The notes beneath the pieces were generated by a model, which saw only the letters and a program-made list of their open reading frames with translations, was not told the DNA's origin and searched no databases. This document shows positions 48,859 to 57,986 of a stretch of 64,000 bases of DNA, one piece after another (position 1 is the stretch's first letter; each line of letters opens with the position of its first letter). Position numbers and translations under genes: made by a program. This DNA comes from Candidatus Hinthialibacter antarcticus (lineage in GTDB: Bacteria > Hinthialibacterota > Hinthialibacteria > Hinthialibacterales > Hinthialibacteraceae): positions 105,611-169,610 of the forward strand of contig JAVCCE010000001.1 of NCBI GenBank assembly GCA_030765645.1, in the 5' to 3' direction.

Positions 48859-48940
48859 AGGCTTGGGGGCGCCTCTGGGAGCGCCTGTGCAACAAGGGCG
48901 GCAAGCCCGCACCGAAGCGAGCAGAGATGCACCCAAGCCT
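48859..48940. repeat. Long hairpin repeat, copy 3
   Basis: Arms AGGCTTGGG (48859-48867) and CCCAAGCCT (48932-48940), core GAGCGCCTGTGCAACAAGGGC...GCCCGCACCGAAGCGAGC. About 60 bp of upstream flank (CCCGCTGCTCATGCC...AACAACAGGC) is shared with the copy at 49043, giving a 184-bp spaced duplication. Confidence 0.75.
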
Positions 48941-49042
48941 GATATAGATAAACGAAAATTCAAAATAGTCGGCTTTGCAGTTAATTACGAAACCCACCCC
49001 ACCCCGCTGCTCATGCCAGGGTTCCCACACAGAACAACAGGC

Positions 49043-49112
49043 AGGCTTGGGGGCGCCTGTGCAACAAGGGCGAAAAGCCCGCACCGAAGCGAGCAGAGAT
49101 GCACCCAAGCCT
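49043..49112. repeat. Long hairpin repeat, copy 4 (short form)
   Basis: Arms AGGCTTGGG (49043-49051) and CCCAAGCCT (49104-49112). Relative to the copy at 48859 it lacks about 12 bp of the left half. Apart from these two repeats, the 48755-49163 spacer shows no gene I can support. Confidence 0.75.
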
Positions 49113-49163
49113 GACTGCGACAGGCATTCCGCATCCATGCAGCCGATAGAAACACAAGTGAAT

Positions 49164-52100
49164 CTAGCGTAAATGGACAGGCCATTCTTCCACAGCCGTC
49201 TGCTTTAACTCAATTGTCGTCTTACGAACCAATGACCTTTGCCCAGATGAATTCAACAGTTGCACATAAACCGTATGCTCTCCATCTTCACCCGGCAATT
49301 GCCAGTTCGCGGTTTGCTTAAACGCGGTCCAATCCCCATCGAAAAATGGAGCGTTTGAAATACGCATCCGCAGCGACGAAGTAGGCGCACTGGTTTCAAT
49401 GTTCAATTCCACATCACGGTCACTGGTGGTTACGTCGCCGCCATTGATGAAGACCGCGCTTAACGCAGGGCCTGTGGTTTCTTGCGGCGCGGCTTGCCAA
49501 TCCAAGTCCATATCATCGTTGTCAGCAAACGCCGTCAACGACAGCGTATTTGATTCGCCTTCGAGCAATGGCACAGAACGTCCGTCTATCCACACCCCCG
49601 CGCACACGCCGGGGTCGTCGACGCCAGGGCCCGCAGCGCCCCACGACGCCTGGTCGAGCACCCACTCATGGCCCGGCGTTCCCCATTGCGAGGCGGGATA
49701 GAGCGCGAAAGTTTCTTGTTGACCGAGCGGTTCCTCCAACCCCAAATCATCCAGCCAAAACTCGACGGAATTTCCAGGGCGTAAAGTATCAGGCGGCAAT
49801 TGCAACCAGCGGTCAGCCTGTGTTAGATACAAACAATAATCCGCCGTATCGAGAGCGTCCTCACGCAGGACCGACAGCGACAACCTCACTCGCTCTTGCG
49901 CGGGAGAGATCGCCGACACGTCAATTCGCGAGAGACACAATCCTGCGGCGAACGCCTGCTTCGCGAACGGCAGAATCTTGATATCGTCAATATAACCACG
50001 ATAGGTTTGGTTGCCGTTCAAGCCGATCTGAATCGCGTTTCCATTGGGTTCCATCACAAAACGTCCAGCGCTTTCGACAGTGCGTTTGTTGTTGTGATAC
50101 ACGCAGACCAGTTCTCGATTCGAATCAAACGTCCCGGCGATGTGCACCCATTTTCGCGGCGACAGATTTGACTCGATTTCCTTCTCGCCATAATACGCCC
50201 GCGCGACAATATCAAACGGACGCGGCATAAAACACGGCTCCCACGGATGAGAATTAAACGGCCCATAGCCCAACATCAATTTATAATTGAATGTGTTGGC
50301 GTCGCCTTTGGTCAGAATAACCGGGTTGCTAACGGAGGCGGGTTCTGCGCGAATCCACGCCTCGACGGTAATTGCGCCGGAGAGATCAAGCGATTCGTTG
50401 TGCGGAATCGTGAGATAATCCGACTGCCCGGTAATATCAAGCGATTGTCCCAACCGCCCGGCGCCGCGTGTGGCCCCGCCGCGCAAAGTCCCTTCATTAT
50501 TAAACACGCTCAGGTCCGCCGCCCGCGCTCCATCATCATTAAAATTCATCAACACCCGCGGCCTGAGATCGACCACTTGCAGGGTGAACGTCTGTTCGAT
50601 GGCGCCTTTTTTTCCGTCGGCGCGAATGCTGATTTCAAACTCGCCGGCGGCGGGCGGCGTCCCGCTCAGCTCGCCCGTTTCAGGGTTCAACGTCAACCAA
50701 TCCGGCGCTTCCACCAGCGAGACGTCTGGCTGTTGGCTGGTTTGATAATCGACCGCGACGATCCGGTAGAGATACGCTTGTCCGGCGTTGGCTTGATAGT
50801 TGGGCTTCGACAAAAACGCCAAACCCTGATCGCGGTTGATCCACTCCGACAAGTCGCCGATGCGCTGATTGACGTAAGTGCGTAAAAACGACACCGAACC
50901 GTTGCCCAGTTTCAGCGCGTCGCGCGCTTTGTCGATACGCTCGTTCATCACATCAGAACTGAACAGGTAGCTCAACAGGTTATCAATTTCGCGGTAATAC
51001 TTCGCGCCAATGACAGGGTGGTTTAGCAACTTATTGATCGTCGGAAACTTGGTCGAACGGATATGGGTGTAATGTTTGCGGTAGTTCAGGACATTATGGT
51101 TTGAGTTATAAATGAACGAGCCGTTCAGGTCCCAGGCGAGAACAAAAAACTGTTCGCTGGACGGGTTGTTGTATAAGACATAGTTGTGTCCGTGATCGGT
51201 GTAGGGCGAGTCCCAATGCGCCACGCAAGCCGATACCGCCATCCAGCGCATAAAACTGTCTGTATTGATGACCGACTCAGCGCGCGCCAGATAGTCCGGC
51301 TCCCACGGTTCCGCTTCGTTTAACACTTTGCAGAAACGAATAATATCGCTGTAGTCGTCTTCTTCTTCATTGGTTTGTTTAAGATAACAGCCGCGATACA
51401 AATCGGGGTCGTCGCCCACATACCGCCAGGTGGCTTTGTTTTGCGGCGTCCCATCGAGGGTGGTTTTATAGAGATTGCCATCATCGTTGTTAAAGTACAA
51501 ACGCTGGCGTAAGAACTGCGAATCGGGGTTCTCAATCGCCACCCGGTACGGCGTCCCGGCGCCGGGTTCTCCGTTGACGTGCAGCCGCACCAGTTCGGTT
51601 TCCATGTTTGGAAGCCCGGCTTCCTGATAGAGTTGAAAACTCAAATACTCGCGCAAGATTGTAGCGGAATCGGTTCCGTTAAAATTCAACCGGCGAATCC
51701 GGCCCCGATACAACTGGCTATGCGGAAAGCGGATTTTAAAGCGCCCGTTTCGAATGCGCGAGCGCCCGCGATGGCGCACATGCACGTTATAGTAAACCTC
51801 ATCGCCGTCATAAAACGTCGCGGGGAAATAGTCATCGGTCTGGTAGCGGCTTAAAAATCGCTGATAGACATCCGGCAACATAACGAACCGCAAGACCGAA
51901 ACCGTTTCGTTGTTCAACGCATTTTCCACCACGGTCAGATAGGGTTGTTCTTCGCCCTGTTCAGGTAACAGGGTCTCGTTGCCTTCGTCGTCTTCGGCTT
52001 GAATATAGAAACCCAAAATGCTGCCCAAACTGGCGCCGCGAAAACTTGCGCCATAGACGCCGTCGCCCGCCGCGCCGTCGCCGTGCGCGCCGTCGTCTAA

Positions 52101-52793
52101 CATCTCGACGGGACGATAAGGCGAACCATCGCGCCCCCAATACAGGTTCACCTCGCCCAGCTCGCCGTCAGCGTCATACACCCGCGCAGTCACGGTTACA
52201 TCTTCGCTAGGCAGTGGAACCTTCGGCGTGTGGTCAACCTCGTACACCAACGGCGCGAGGTCTTCGGTGTAGGCCGAATTTTCTTCGCCGGGCGTTCCGT
52301 TTTCTGTTGACGCAGCCCACGACGCAGCCAAAAAAGCCGGTAACGCTGGATTGCGCCGTTCGATTGATGTTCCCAGGCCGTCGGCGGATTCCGGCCAGGG
52401 CGCGCGGTCGGAATAATTGACCGCTTCGATCAAACCGCCCGAAGCGTCAAACAAGCGAACGCTATCGCCGGAGTTCGAAAAATTAAATCCAACGCCGCTC
52501 GCGTCCGGCCTAAAGCCATACTTCTCCTGGAACACATCTTCATCTTTGGCGATGACGAAATACGTGTCGCGCGAAAGCGAACTTCCAGACGGTACGATAA
52601 ATTCGTGCGAGTCGAGTTCGTCCTTCAACGTCCATCGTGAAAGATCGACCGTCGAGTCGCCTGCGTTATACAGTTCGATATATTCGAGAGTGTTGTCAGG
52701 CCCATGATAGAAAATCTCATTAATGACAATGGCTGATTGCGCGGAATAAGTGAGTAGGCACAATAGTAGGCAGGACATTACGGTTCGCAACAT
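49164..52793 (-). CDS. Secreted lamin-tail / CotH kinase-like / LamG protein
   Basis: 1209 residues with a signal peptide (1-20, ending AQS). A lamin-tail-like domain (about 21-150; IVINEIFYHG, EYIELYN, WTLKD) is followed by a linker Ig-like region (180-290), a CotH kinase-like domain (about 300-660; VRHRGRSR, KIRFPHSQ, FFVLAWDLNGSF), an Ig-like cadherin segment (680-740) and a LamG/concanavalin-like domain (about 745-945; ITVEAWIRAEP, YRGYIDDIKI), then a C-terminal beta-rich region. CotH proteins phosphorylate spore-coat or surface proteins in some bacteria. In environmental bacteria this lamin-tail/CotH/LamG combination is common on secreted proteins of unknown target. It is not obviously related to the peptide cluster. 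Confidence 0.88.
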   Translation of the reverse strand: MLRTVMSCLLLCLLTYSAQSAIVINEIFYHGPDNTLEYIELYNAGDSTVDLSRWTLKDELDSHEFIVPSGSSLSRDTYFVIAKDEDVFQEKYGFRPDASGVGFNFSNSGDSVRLFDASGGLIEAVNYSDRAPWPESADGLGTSIERRNPALPAFLAASWAASTENGTPGEENSAYTEDLAPLVYEVDHTPKVPLPSEDVTVTARVYDADGELGEVNLYWGRDGSPYRPVEMLDDGAHGDGAAGDGVYGASFRGASLGSILGFYIQAEDDEGNETLLPEQGEEQPYLTVVENALNNETVSVLRFVMLPDVYQRFLSRYQTDDYFPATFYDGDEVYYNVHVRHRGRSRIRNGRFKIRFPHSQLYRGRIRRLNFNGTDSATILREYLSFQLYQEAGLPNMETELVRLHVNGEPGAGTPYRVAIENPDSQFLRQRLYFNNDDGNLYKTTLDGTPQNKATWRYVGDDPDLYRGCYLKQTNEEEDDYSDIIRFCKVLNEAEPWEPDYLARAESVINTDSFMRWMAVSACVAHWDSPYTDHGHNYVLYNNPSSEQFFVLAWDLNGSFIYNSNHNVLNYRKHYTHIRSTKFPTINKLLNHPVIGAKYYREIDNLLSYLFSSDVMNERIDKARDALKLGNGSVSFLRTYVNQRIGDLSEWINRDQGLAFLSKPNYQANAGQAYLYRIVAVDYQTSQQPDVSLVEAPDWLTLNPETGELSGTPPAAGEFEISIRADGKKGAIEQTFTLQVVDLRPRVLMNFNDDGARAADLSVFNNEGTLRGGATRGAGRLGQSLDITGQSDYLTIPHNESLDLSGAITVEAWIRAEPASVSNPVILTKGDANTFNYKLMLGYGPFNSHPWEPCFMPRPFDIVARAYYGEKEIESNLSPRKWVHIAGTFDSNRELVCVYHNNKRTVESAGRFVMEPNGNAIQIGLNGNQTYRGYIDDIKILPFAKQAFAAGLCLSRIDVSAISPAQERVRLSLSVLREDALDTADYCLYLTQADRWLQLPPDTLRPGNSVEFWLDDLGLEEPLGQQETFALYPASQWGTPGHEWVLDQASWGAAGPGVDDPGVCAGVWIDGRSVPLLEGESNTLSLTAFADNDDMDLDWQAAPQETTGPALSAVFINGGDVTTSDRDVELNIETSAPTSSLRMRISNAPFFDGDWTAFKQTANWQLPGEDGEHTVYVQLLNSSGQRSLVRKTTIELKQTAVEEWPVHLR

Positions 52794-52913
52794 GCAAGAA
52801 AACTCCCCTTCACAATGTAAGACGGCAAACAGACAGCCAATTAAATAGTAAGCGATATCAATGAATATATCACAGGATCATAGAAATAGTCATGTTGTCT
52901 ATGAGAGCGAAAA

Positions 52914-54734
52914 TTATTCGTTCGCCGGGACGGCGCCGATGCGGTCGCGAAACAACATCGCGTATTGCTCAATCAACGCCTGGTTTTGCGGGGCGTCGCG
53001 CAAGAAGATTGCGTAGCCGTGGTTATCATAGACTTTATACCACCCGTAAAATTCTTCTTGCAACATGCGGTAGATGGGGTATTCCACCGGGTGGGTATAG
53101 GTGATGATAAAATTCGCTTTATATTTATCGAGCACCCACTGCCAATAGGGTTGTTCGCTATTCCACCAGGCGCGGAACTCTGAAAACGTCTCCATAAACG
53201 CCGGGTCATTGGCGTAGGCCCCCAGGCTGTCGCGCGTCCAGGCGTCTTTGAACGAAAGCCAGGCGCCGTCGTCGCGATAGGCGCCAAACGGCCAGCCCAT
53301 CCCCGAAAACACCGCGATCTCTTCTTTGGCGTAGCGGCTGCCCCACAGGTCGTAGCGGCTGTCTGTAAACAGCGTGTAGTGTTCGGGCGCCAGACGGTAG
53401 ATCAGATACCCGGCAAAATTATCGTGGTTGAACATCGGGCCGGGCGCGTTGTTGCGTAATAGAAAATTGACCGCCCCCACGGGGTAGCGGGTCTTGTCAT
53501 ATCCCGTATCAAGATAGGTGCGCAAACTGTAAGCGTTCGCCCGCCAGATGGTTCCATACTGCCAGCTGAATAACAGCAGCACAATAAGCACATCAACGCG
53601 GCGATTGATGACAGCCCTCATGCTGTTACGAATAAGCGCTTGTAAGCCGCCCGTATTCTCTGCATGACGGACAGCGTCCCGCAATTGATTACGCCCCTGA
53701 TAGAGCGCAGCAAACACCGTTGGCGCGGCGAACAGCGCGAACAGCGGCAGGTGGCGCATGTGGTTGAGCGCCTGGTGGGTGAAGAAGAATACCGTCAGCC
53801 CTTCATAGATCGAAACGCGCCGCAAATTCACCAGGGGGACGAACAGCAATCCCAACAGCAGCCAATAGAACGCCTGGAAATGTTGCAGGTCAGGCGGACG
53901 CATCTCGCCGATGCTGAGCAGCAAAAACGCGTCACCGGTCACATGAAACGGCAACAGGTGAATGTGATAGGTAAATGGGTTCAGAAACGAAACAGCGCTA
54001 ACAGCAACAAACACGCCCAGGCTCAGGCCGAATTTGGCCTCATGACGCGCCGCGTTTCGGATCCAACCATAAAAGCAAAGCCAGCTTTCCTGCATCAGCC
54101 AAAAACAAGTGAGGATAATGCCGATCACGCCGCCGCCGTGCAGGTTCATCCACACGATCTCGGCGACCACAATCGCAACCACGTTGATCTTGGCCCGCTT
54201 GCCTTGCTGAAGGTTCATCAGCAGGTGCATAAACACCGTGATAAAAAAGTTTGTAAAGACCGGAGGCCGCAAAAAGAAATGCTGTTGTCCGGCAAGCAAG
54301 GCGACCATCGCGCCCAAACAAGCCATCGGCCAATCGACGCCTAAGCGGCGAATAAAGAACGCCAACAGAAAATACGTCGCCGCCAAAACCAGCGATTTGA
54401 AGGCGATGACTGCCTGCAAGCCGCCCGGCTCGCCGCCCCCAATCGAATAGATGCTGTAAAATACCACCTGGCTGAGCCATTCATGGTTGACCCAATCGGT
54501 CTGCGCCCCGGTGTAGGTAAACACGTCATGTTCGGGAAAAGTAAACCCATGTTCGGCAAAATGCTCGCACAACACCTGTCCGGTTTTCAGATGCCACCAG
54601 GGGTCATTGCTGCCGCGAATGGGAAATAATCCTGCAGAGAATGCCCCAAGTAACAAAATAATTATCAGCGCCGCTGAAAGCCAGCGGCTGACATTTTCTT
54701 TGGGGTTCATTTCCACAGCGTCTTGGTCAGCCAT
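52914..54734 (-). CDS. Polytopic membrane protein, GT-C glycosyltransferase-like
   Basis: 606 residues with about ten hydrophobic spans between 18 and 400 and a soluble C-terminal third. After the first span comes NDPWWHLKTG, then DVFTY and WVNHEWLSQ: the conserved acidic loop typical of GT-C/PMT-like membrane glycosyltransferases that use lipid-linked sugars. The C-terminal part (from about 410) has FTDSRYDLWG, RYAKEE and FIITYTHPVEYPIYRMLQ, as in related uncharacterised proteins. The substrate is unknown, and no sugar genes are nearby. The start is uncertain: the first ATG has no ribosome site, and a second Met eight codons on has only a weak one. Confidence 0.75.
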   Translation of the reverse strand: MADQDAVEMNPKENVSRWLSAALIIILLLGAFSAGLFPIRGSNDPWWHLKTGQVLCEHFAEHGFTFPEHDVFTYTGAQTDWVNHEWLSQVVFYSIYSIGGGEPGGLQAVIAFKSLVLAATYFLLAFFIRRLGVDWPMACLGAMVALLAGQQHFFLRPPVFTNFFITVFMHLLMNLQQGKRAKINVVAIVVAEIVWMNLHGGGVIGIILTCFWLMQESWLCFYGWIRNAARHEAKFGLSLGVFVAVSAVSFLNPFTYHIHLLPFHVTGDAFLLLSIGEMRPPDLQHFQAFYWLLLGLLFVPLVNLRRVSIYEGLTVFFFTHQALNHMRHLPLFALFAAPTVFAALYQGRNQLRDAVRHAENTGGLQALIRNSMRAVINRRVDVLIVLLLFSWQYGTIWRANAYSLRTYLDTGYDKTRYPVGAVNFLLRNNAPGPMFNHDNFAGYLIYRLAPEHYTLFTDSRYDLWGSRYAKEEIAVFSGMGWPFGAYRDDGAWLSFKDAWTRDSLGAYANDPAFMETFSEFRAWWNSEQPYWQWVLDKYKANFIITYTHPVEYPIYRMLQEEFYGWYKVYDNHGYAIFLRDAPQNQALIEQYAMLFRDRIGAVPANE

Positions 54735-54876
54735 TCGATAAGATACACCAAATCAGGTAGATATTGAATTCGTCTTATTTAAAAACCAGAATATATCTGA
54801 AGTCATATTACATTTACTATAATTTTATCATACTCCAGCAAAACCGCTCTCTTGTACGCGAAAACTATAAAGATAG

Positions 54877-54905
54877 TTGGCATATTGCCGATAAATAGTT
54901 ACAAT
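54877..54905 (+). promoter_or_regulatory. Sigma-70-type promoter of the small single-span protein
   Basis: TTGGCA (54877-54882), spacer of exactly 17 bp, TACAAT (54900-54905). Transcription would start near 54912, leaving a short leader with the CGGAGGTG ribosome site before the ATG at 54935. Confidence 0.7.
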
Positions 54906-54934
54906 ATAGTTAGATCATTGACGGAGGTGTCACC

Positions 54935-55174
54935 ATGACTGACACAAAACAAATACCAGAAGAAGAAACAGCAACCGTTGATGAGTATACAGCCCGGATG
55001 GACAGAATGTTGGAATCTCTCCAATCGAAAAGCCGAAATACTCGTACTCATCAATCCCATCTCACGTGGATTTGGCTAAGCGCTGGAATTGTCGTTAGCT
55101 CAGGACTCATTTATCTCGCGCTTTCAATATCCCACAGCGGTCTCCAAGGCTCATTTCACACGTTGTTTAATTAG
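54935..55174 (+). CDS. Small single-span membrane protein, unknown
   Basis: 79 residues. A hydrophilic, acidic N-terminus (1-42, with DEYTARMDRMLESL predicted helical) is followed by one membrane span (about 45-67) and a short tail. Expression signals are good: promoter at 54877-54905 and GGAGGTG 8 nt before ATG. It ends overlapping the last codons of the convergent GH5-like gene (55167-55174). I do not recognise a family. Confidence 0.75.
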   Translation: MTDTKQIPEEETATVDEYTARMDRMLESLQSKSRNTRTHQSHLTWIWLSAGIVVSSGLIYLALSISHSGLQGSFHTLFN

Positions 55175-56612
55175 TTTTACGCGGCCCGAGCAACGAGCCG
55201 TTAGCGTCCGGTGAACTGGGCGCTGGCGGCCCGTTTTTGTTTTCTGAGGAACCTTTTTTAACCAAGTGAAGTAGGCCGAAGATGCTTTGTTCAAAGGCGG
55301 GCGTTTCAATTCTCAGGTCTTTGCGCCCTTGATTAAAGCGGTTGCGCTGCAACGGGGCCAGCGTCTCGATATCAAACCACTGCAATTCATAAATCCCTTC
55401 AACGGTTTGCAGAACCAGTTGCGCCTGGCTCCGGCCTGGCTCACGGGTAAACAACCAAAACAGACGGTCGTTCCCGACAAGATTATCAATGAAAATATAT
55501 TGATCTTTGGGCGTCACCGTGACGGGCGCCCGCGATGGAGGCCGCGCCGGGCCGGTGAAATCCAACAACGGCATGAACTCTTCACGCGCTTTCGCCAGCT
55601 GCAAATCAAAACCCGAGAAATCAAACGTCGATCCCCGCTCGAGCGGCGATAAAAACGCGCTGCTGCTCATCGCAAGCGACGACCAAAACAACGTGTGGAA
55701 AAACAAATCGCGCTGCGCAGGTTTTGCGTTCCAAACCGCCTCGCTAATAAACACCGGGCGCCGCGACTTCCGGCACTCTTCTAGAAAATTTTGGATGCTG
55801 CTCGCCGCAAGAATGGGCGCGCGCGAACGGAAGTGAAGAAACAAAACGTCAACTTGCTCCATCAAATCATACGGCAGCGTGTTCGGCCAAAATGACGCGG
55901 CGATCAGGTGGCGCTCGGTGTTCACTTGATGCACCCGGTCGAGAACCAAGTTCAGCCAAAGTAAGACTTCGCCGCGAAGTTCCACATCACGCGGGACGGA
56001 AGCGTCCCAGACGTTCGCGCCGCGCGCCAGTTCCCAGGCGAGTATATTGCGGCCTTGAAAGCGCTCGATCAATTGCGCGGCGCGGGTCAACGACTGCTGG
56101 CGGACTTTTGCGTTCATCAAGAAATCATGAATGCTCTCGCAAGGCCCGCCGTTGGCTTCGCTATAAGGCGAAGCGCCCCAATCTTCCTGCATGGACTGCA
56201 AATCAAACAGAATGGGGACAACCTGCAATTGATAGGTCTCAGCGGCGGAAAGCAACGCCTCAAAGCGCTGCATGACCTCGTCTCGAAACATACCAGTACG
56301 GTCCAGCAGCGCATCCAGCGCAGCGCCGTCGCCCAACGCGTCTTCGAGGTTCACCCGCACCGTGTTCACGCCCGCGTCAGCCAGCATGTTCAATGTTGAA
56401 TCCAACGTCCGCGCGGATACGGTTTCCTGCAACAGGTAGCCGACATTGGCGCCTTGCGGGAAAAACAATTTGCCCTGGTTCGACAAAAGAAACGCATTGG
56501 TTTTATCGCGGCTGACCGCCGCCTTAGCGACCGCCGTCGGCAAGCCGGCGACGCAGGCCATCAATGCCGCACAAACCAGCGCGGCGCATATACGTAAAGG
56601 AGAAGTCATCAT
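55167..56612 (-). CDS. Secreted GH5-like TIM-barrel protein, acid/base residue missing
   Basis: 481 residues from ATG 56612, chosen because it overlaps the upstream stop as ATGA; a Met 24 bp further upstream is also open. Signal peptide about 1-30. The middle (35-350) follows the GH5/cellulase-like barrel: FFPQGANVGYL, VNTVRVNLED, QVVPILFDL, ILAWELARGANVWD, VLFLHF, PVFISEAVW. The strand-7 nucleophile Glu (ISEAVW) is kept, but where family enzymes have Asn-Glu after strand 4 (WEL.NE) this protein has Arg-Gly. Catalysis by the standard double-displacement is therefore doubtful; it may bind sugar or do something else. A C-terminal beta region (370-450) and a Pro/Ser tail follow. It is coupled to the hypothetical secreted protein upstream. 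Confidence 0.75.
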   Translation of the reverse strand: MMTSPLRICAALVCAALMACVAGLPTAVAKAAVSRDKTNAFLLSNQGKLFFPQGANVGYLLQETVSARTLDSTLNMLADAGVNTVRVNLEDALGDGAALDALLDRTGMFRDEVMQRFEALLSAAETYQLQVVPILFDLQSMQEDWGASPYSEANGGPCESIHDFLMNAKVRQQSLTRAAQLIERFQGRNILAWELARGANVWDASVPRDVELRGEVLLWLNLVLDRVHQVNTERHLIAASFWPNTLPYDLMEQVDVLFLHFRSRAPILAASSIQNFLEECRKSRRPVFISEAVWNAKPAQRDLFFHTLFWSSLAMSSSAFLSPLERGSTFDFSGFDLQLAKAREEFMPLLDFTGPARPPSRAPVTVTPKDQYIFIDNLVGNDRLFWLFTREPGRSQAQLVLQTVEGIYELQWFDIETLAPLQRNRFNQGRKDLRIETPAFEQSIFGLLHLVKKGSSENKNGPPAPSSPDANGSLLGPRKTN

Positions 56613-57535
56613 TCTTGCGGCGCAGCGCCTTTCCATTCCGGCATTGAGTCAAAACTCACGCCAGCGTTCCGAACCCGCAAGGTCATCGTGTATTCCGTGG
56701 GGAACGACATGCCCCCCAGGTTCGATGATCCCGCCATTTCCAGTTCGGTGCGGGTGTCGTCTTTCATCGAGGTCAGGCGGCCTTTTTCGAGATCAAACAA
56801 CCACTCGCCCGTCCCGCGCATGACGTATGACTTATAGTTCAAGGTCAGTTGAATTTGCGGCGGCGCCTCGTCATCGCTTTTCACCGGGTCAAATTGCACG
56901 TTCTCGGCGTTGATGGTGGTTTCGCTTTCAATCACAGCAGTGCGCACTCCGTCGCGTTCTTCAATTTTGCGCAGGGAGTATGTCGCGTAAGCAATGATCG
57001 GCTTTGAGCCTTTTAAATGGGGAACCACCCAACTTTCCGACCAGACGTCGTTGATCTTCGCCGGGCCGTTCGGCAAGCGCATATACGGGCGGATCTGAAT
57101 CGGCGAAAGCCCCACCTGGTCCAACCCCGGCAGCACGGCTCCCAGGTCGAGTTGCTTAGAGTTTTTTACCACTTCGCCGTTGGTCTTCATGGTGAGATCA
57201 AACGCGGCGTCTTCTTTCGCCAAAATTGGGATCATATCCAGCGGTTCGCGGTGCCCCGCCATCGGCGCGAACATTTCCATTTTTTCGAGTTTCACGTTAC
57301 ACACCGCGCCAGTCGTCAGCACGTTTTGAATTTCATAGCGAAACAGCCCGCTATTGGTGGCCTCGATGGGGAACGCGCCCGCCTGGCTCTGCATGGCGCC
57401 CTGAATGTAGGTATCTAAGGTCAGAAACGTGACTGCGCCCGGCCTGAAGATATTTTTGATCTCATACGGCTGCGCAACCGCGACAGAAACAGACAGCAAG
57501 AGAGTAAAGACGCTTGTGACAATTGTTCGCAACAT
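56609..57535 (-). CDS. Secreted hypothetical protein (DUF6263-like)
   Basis: 308 residues with a signal peptide (1-21, VAVAQP). The rest is beta-rich: GLFRYEIQNVLTTGAVCNVKLE, then KTNGEVVKNS near the middle, a VWSESWVVP stretch, and MRGTGEWLFDLEKGRLTSM toward the end. This pattern (symmetrical halves, GxWxFDxxxGR near the end) resembles lipoprotein-like DUF6263 proteins, but I am not sure of the family. It is translated just ahead of the GH5-like gene (ATGA overlap), so the two probably act together in the periplasm or outside. Confidence 0.7.
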   Translation of the reverse strand: MLRTIVTSVFTLLLSVSVAVAQPYEIKNIFRPGAVTFLTLDTYIQGAMQSQAGAFPIEATNSGLFRYEIQNVLTTGAVCNVKLEKMEMFAPMAGHREPLDMIPILAKEDAAFDLTMKTNGEVVKNSKQLDLGAVLPGLDQVGLSPIQIRPYMRLPNGPAKINDVWSESWVVPHLKGSKPIIAYATYSLRKIEERDGVRTAVIESETTINAENVQFDPVKSDDEAPPQIQLTLNYKSYVMRGTGEWLFDLEKGRLTSMKDDTRTELEMAGSSNLGGMSFPTEYTMTLRVRNAGVSFDSMPEWKGAAPQE

Positions 57536-57599
57536 AGAAAACTCGTTTTCATCAGTATTTGAATGAGTTCAGAACTCACCCTGAAAGTATTCACAACCT

Positions 57600-57720
57600 G
57601 CTCCCTCTCCCTATGGGAGGGTTGGGGTGAGGGCAAATAGATCCCGGCAGGCTGCTTCGAACCCACCCTACCTCAAGTTTTGCTCCCTCCCCCCAAGATG
57701 GGGGGAGATATAAGAGGGGG
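57600..57720. repeat. Intergenic CT/GA-rich hairpins
   Basis: A hairpin around CTCCC-TAT-GGGAG near 57607-57620 and a perfect 8-bp hairpin CTCCCCCC (57687-57694) / GGGGGGAG (57700-57707). Both sit in the 57536-57986 spacer, which otherwise holds the hairpin repeat at 57884 and no gene I can support. Confidence 0.55.
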
Positions 57721-57883
57721 GTTGAAAGCGTTACGTCAATCTCCGTGTATTCAACCAACCCTCAACACCTATACGCCCCGCCTGAAACACTAAGCGTATC
57801 AAAACTTACGCATTTTGTCCACTTTGGGTAACCACTCATTTTTCAGTTCGCGGTATTGTGTTTACTGAATCCACGCCAACTCC

Positions 57884-57964
57884 GGCGTGGAGGGCGTCTC
57901 TGTGAGCGCCTGTGCAATAGGGCCTGAAAGCCCGCACCGAAGCGAGCAGAGATGCACCCACGCC
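57884..57964. repeat. Long hairpin repeat, copy 5, with compensating arm changes
   Basis: Same core as the copies at 41758-41996 and 48859-49112 (GTGAGCGCCTGTGCAATAGGGCCTG start, GCCCGCACCGAAGCGAGC), but the outer arms are GGCGTGG (57884-57890) and CCACGCC (57958-57964) instead of GGCTTGG and CCAAGCC. It ends 23 bp after the serS stop codon on the other strand. Confidence 0.75.
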
Positions 57965-57986
57965 GCTGCGCCATGCGAACCTTTCG

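Noticed and set aside
48706..49138. Overlapping minus-strand open frames with repeated GLGASLLASVRA-type peptide
   Set aside because: They are translations of the intergenic hairpin repeats; the same peptide appears at 41667-42035, and there are no ribosome sites.
57536..57986. Possible CRISPR array in repeat-rich spacers
   Set aside because: The repeats are long palindromes with irregular spacing and no unique equal-length spacers, and no cas genes are present.
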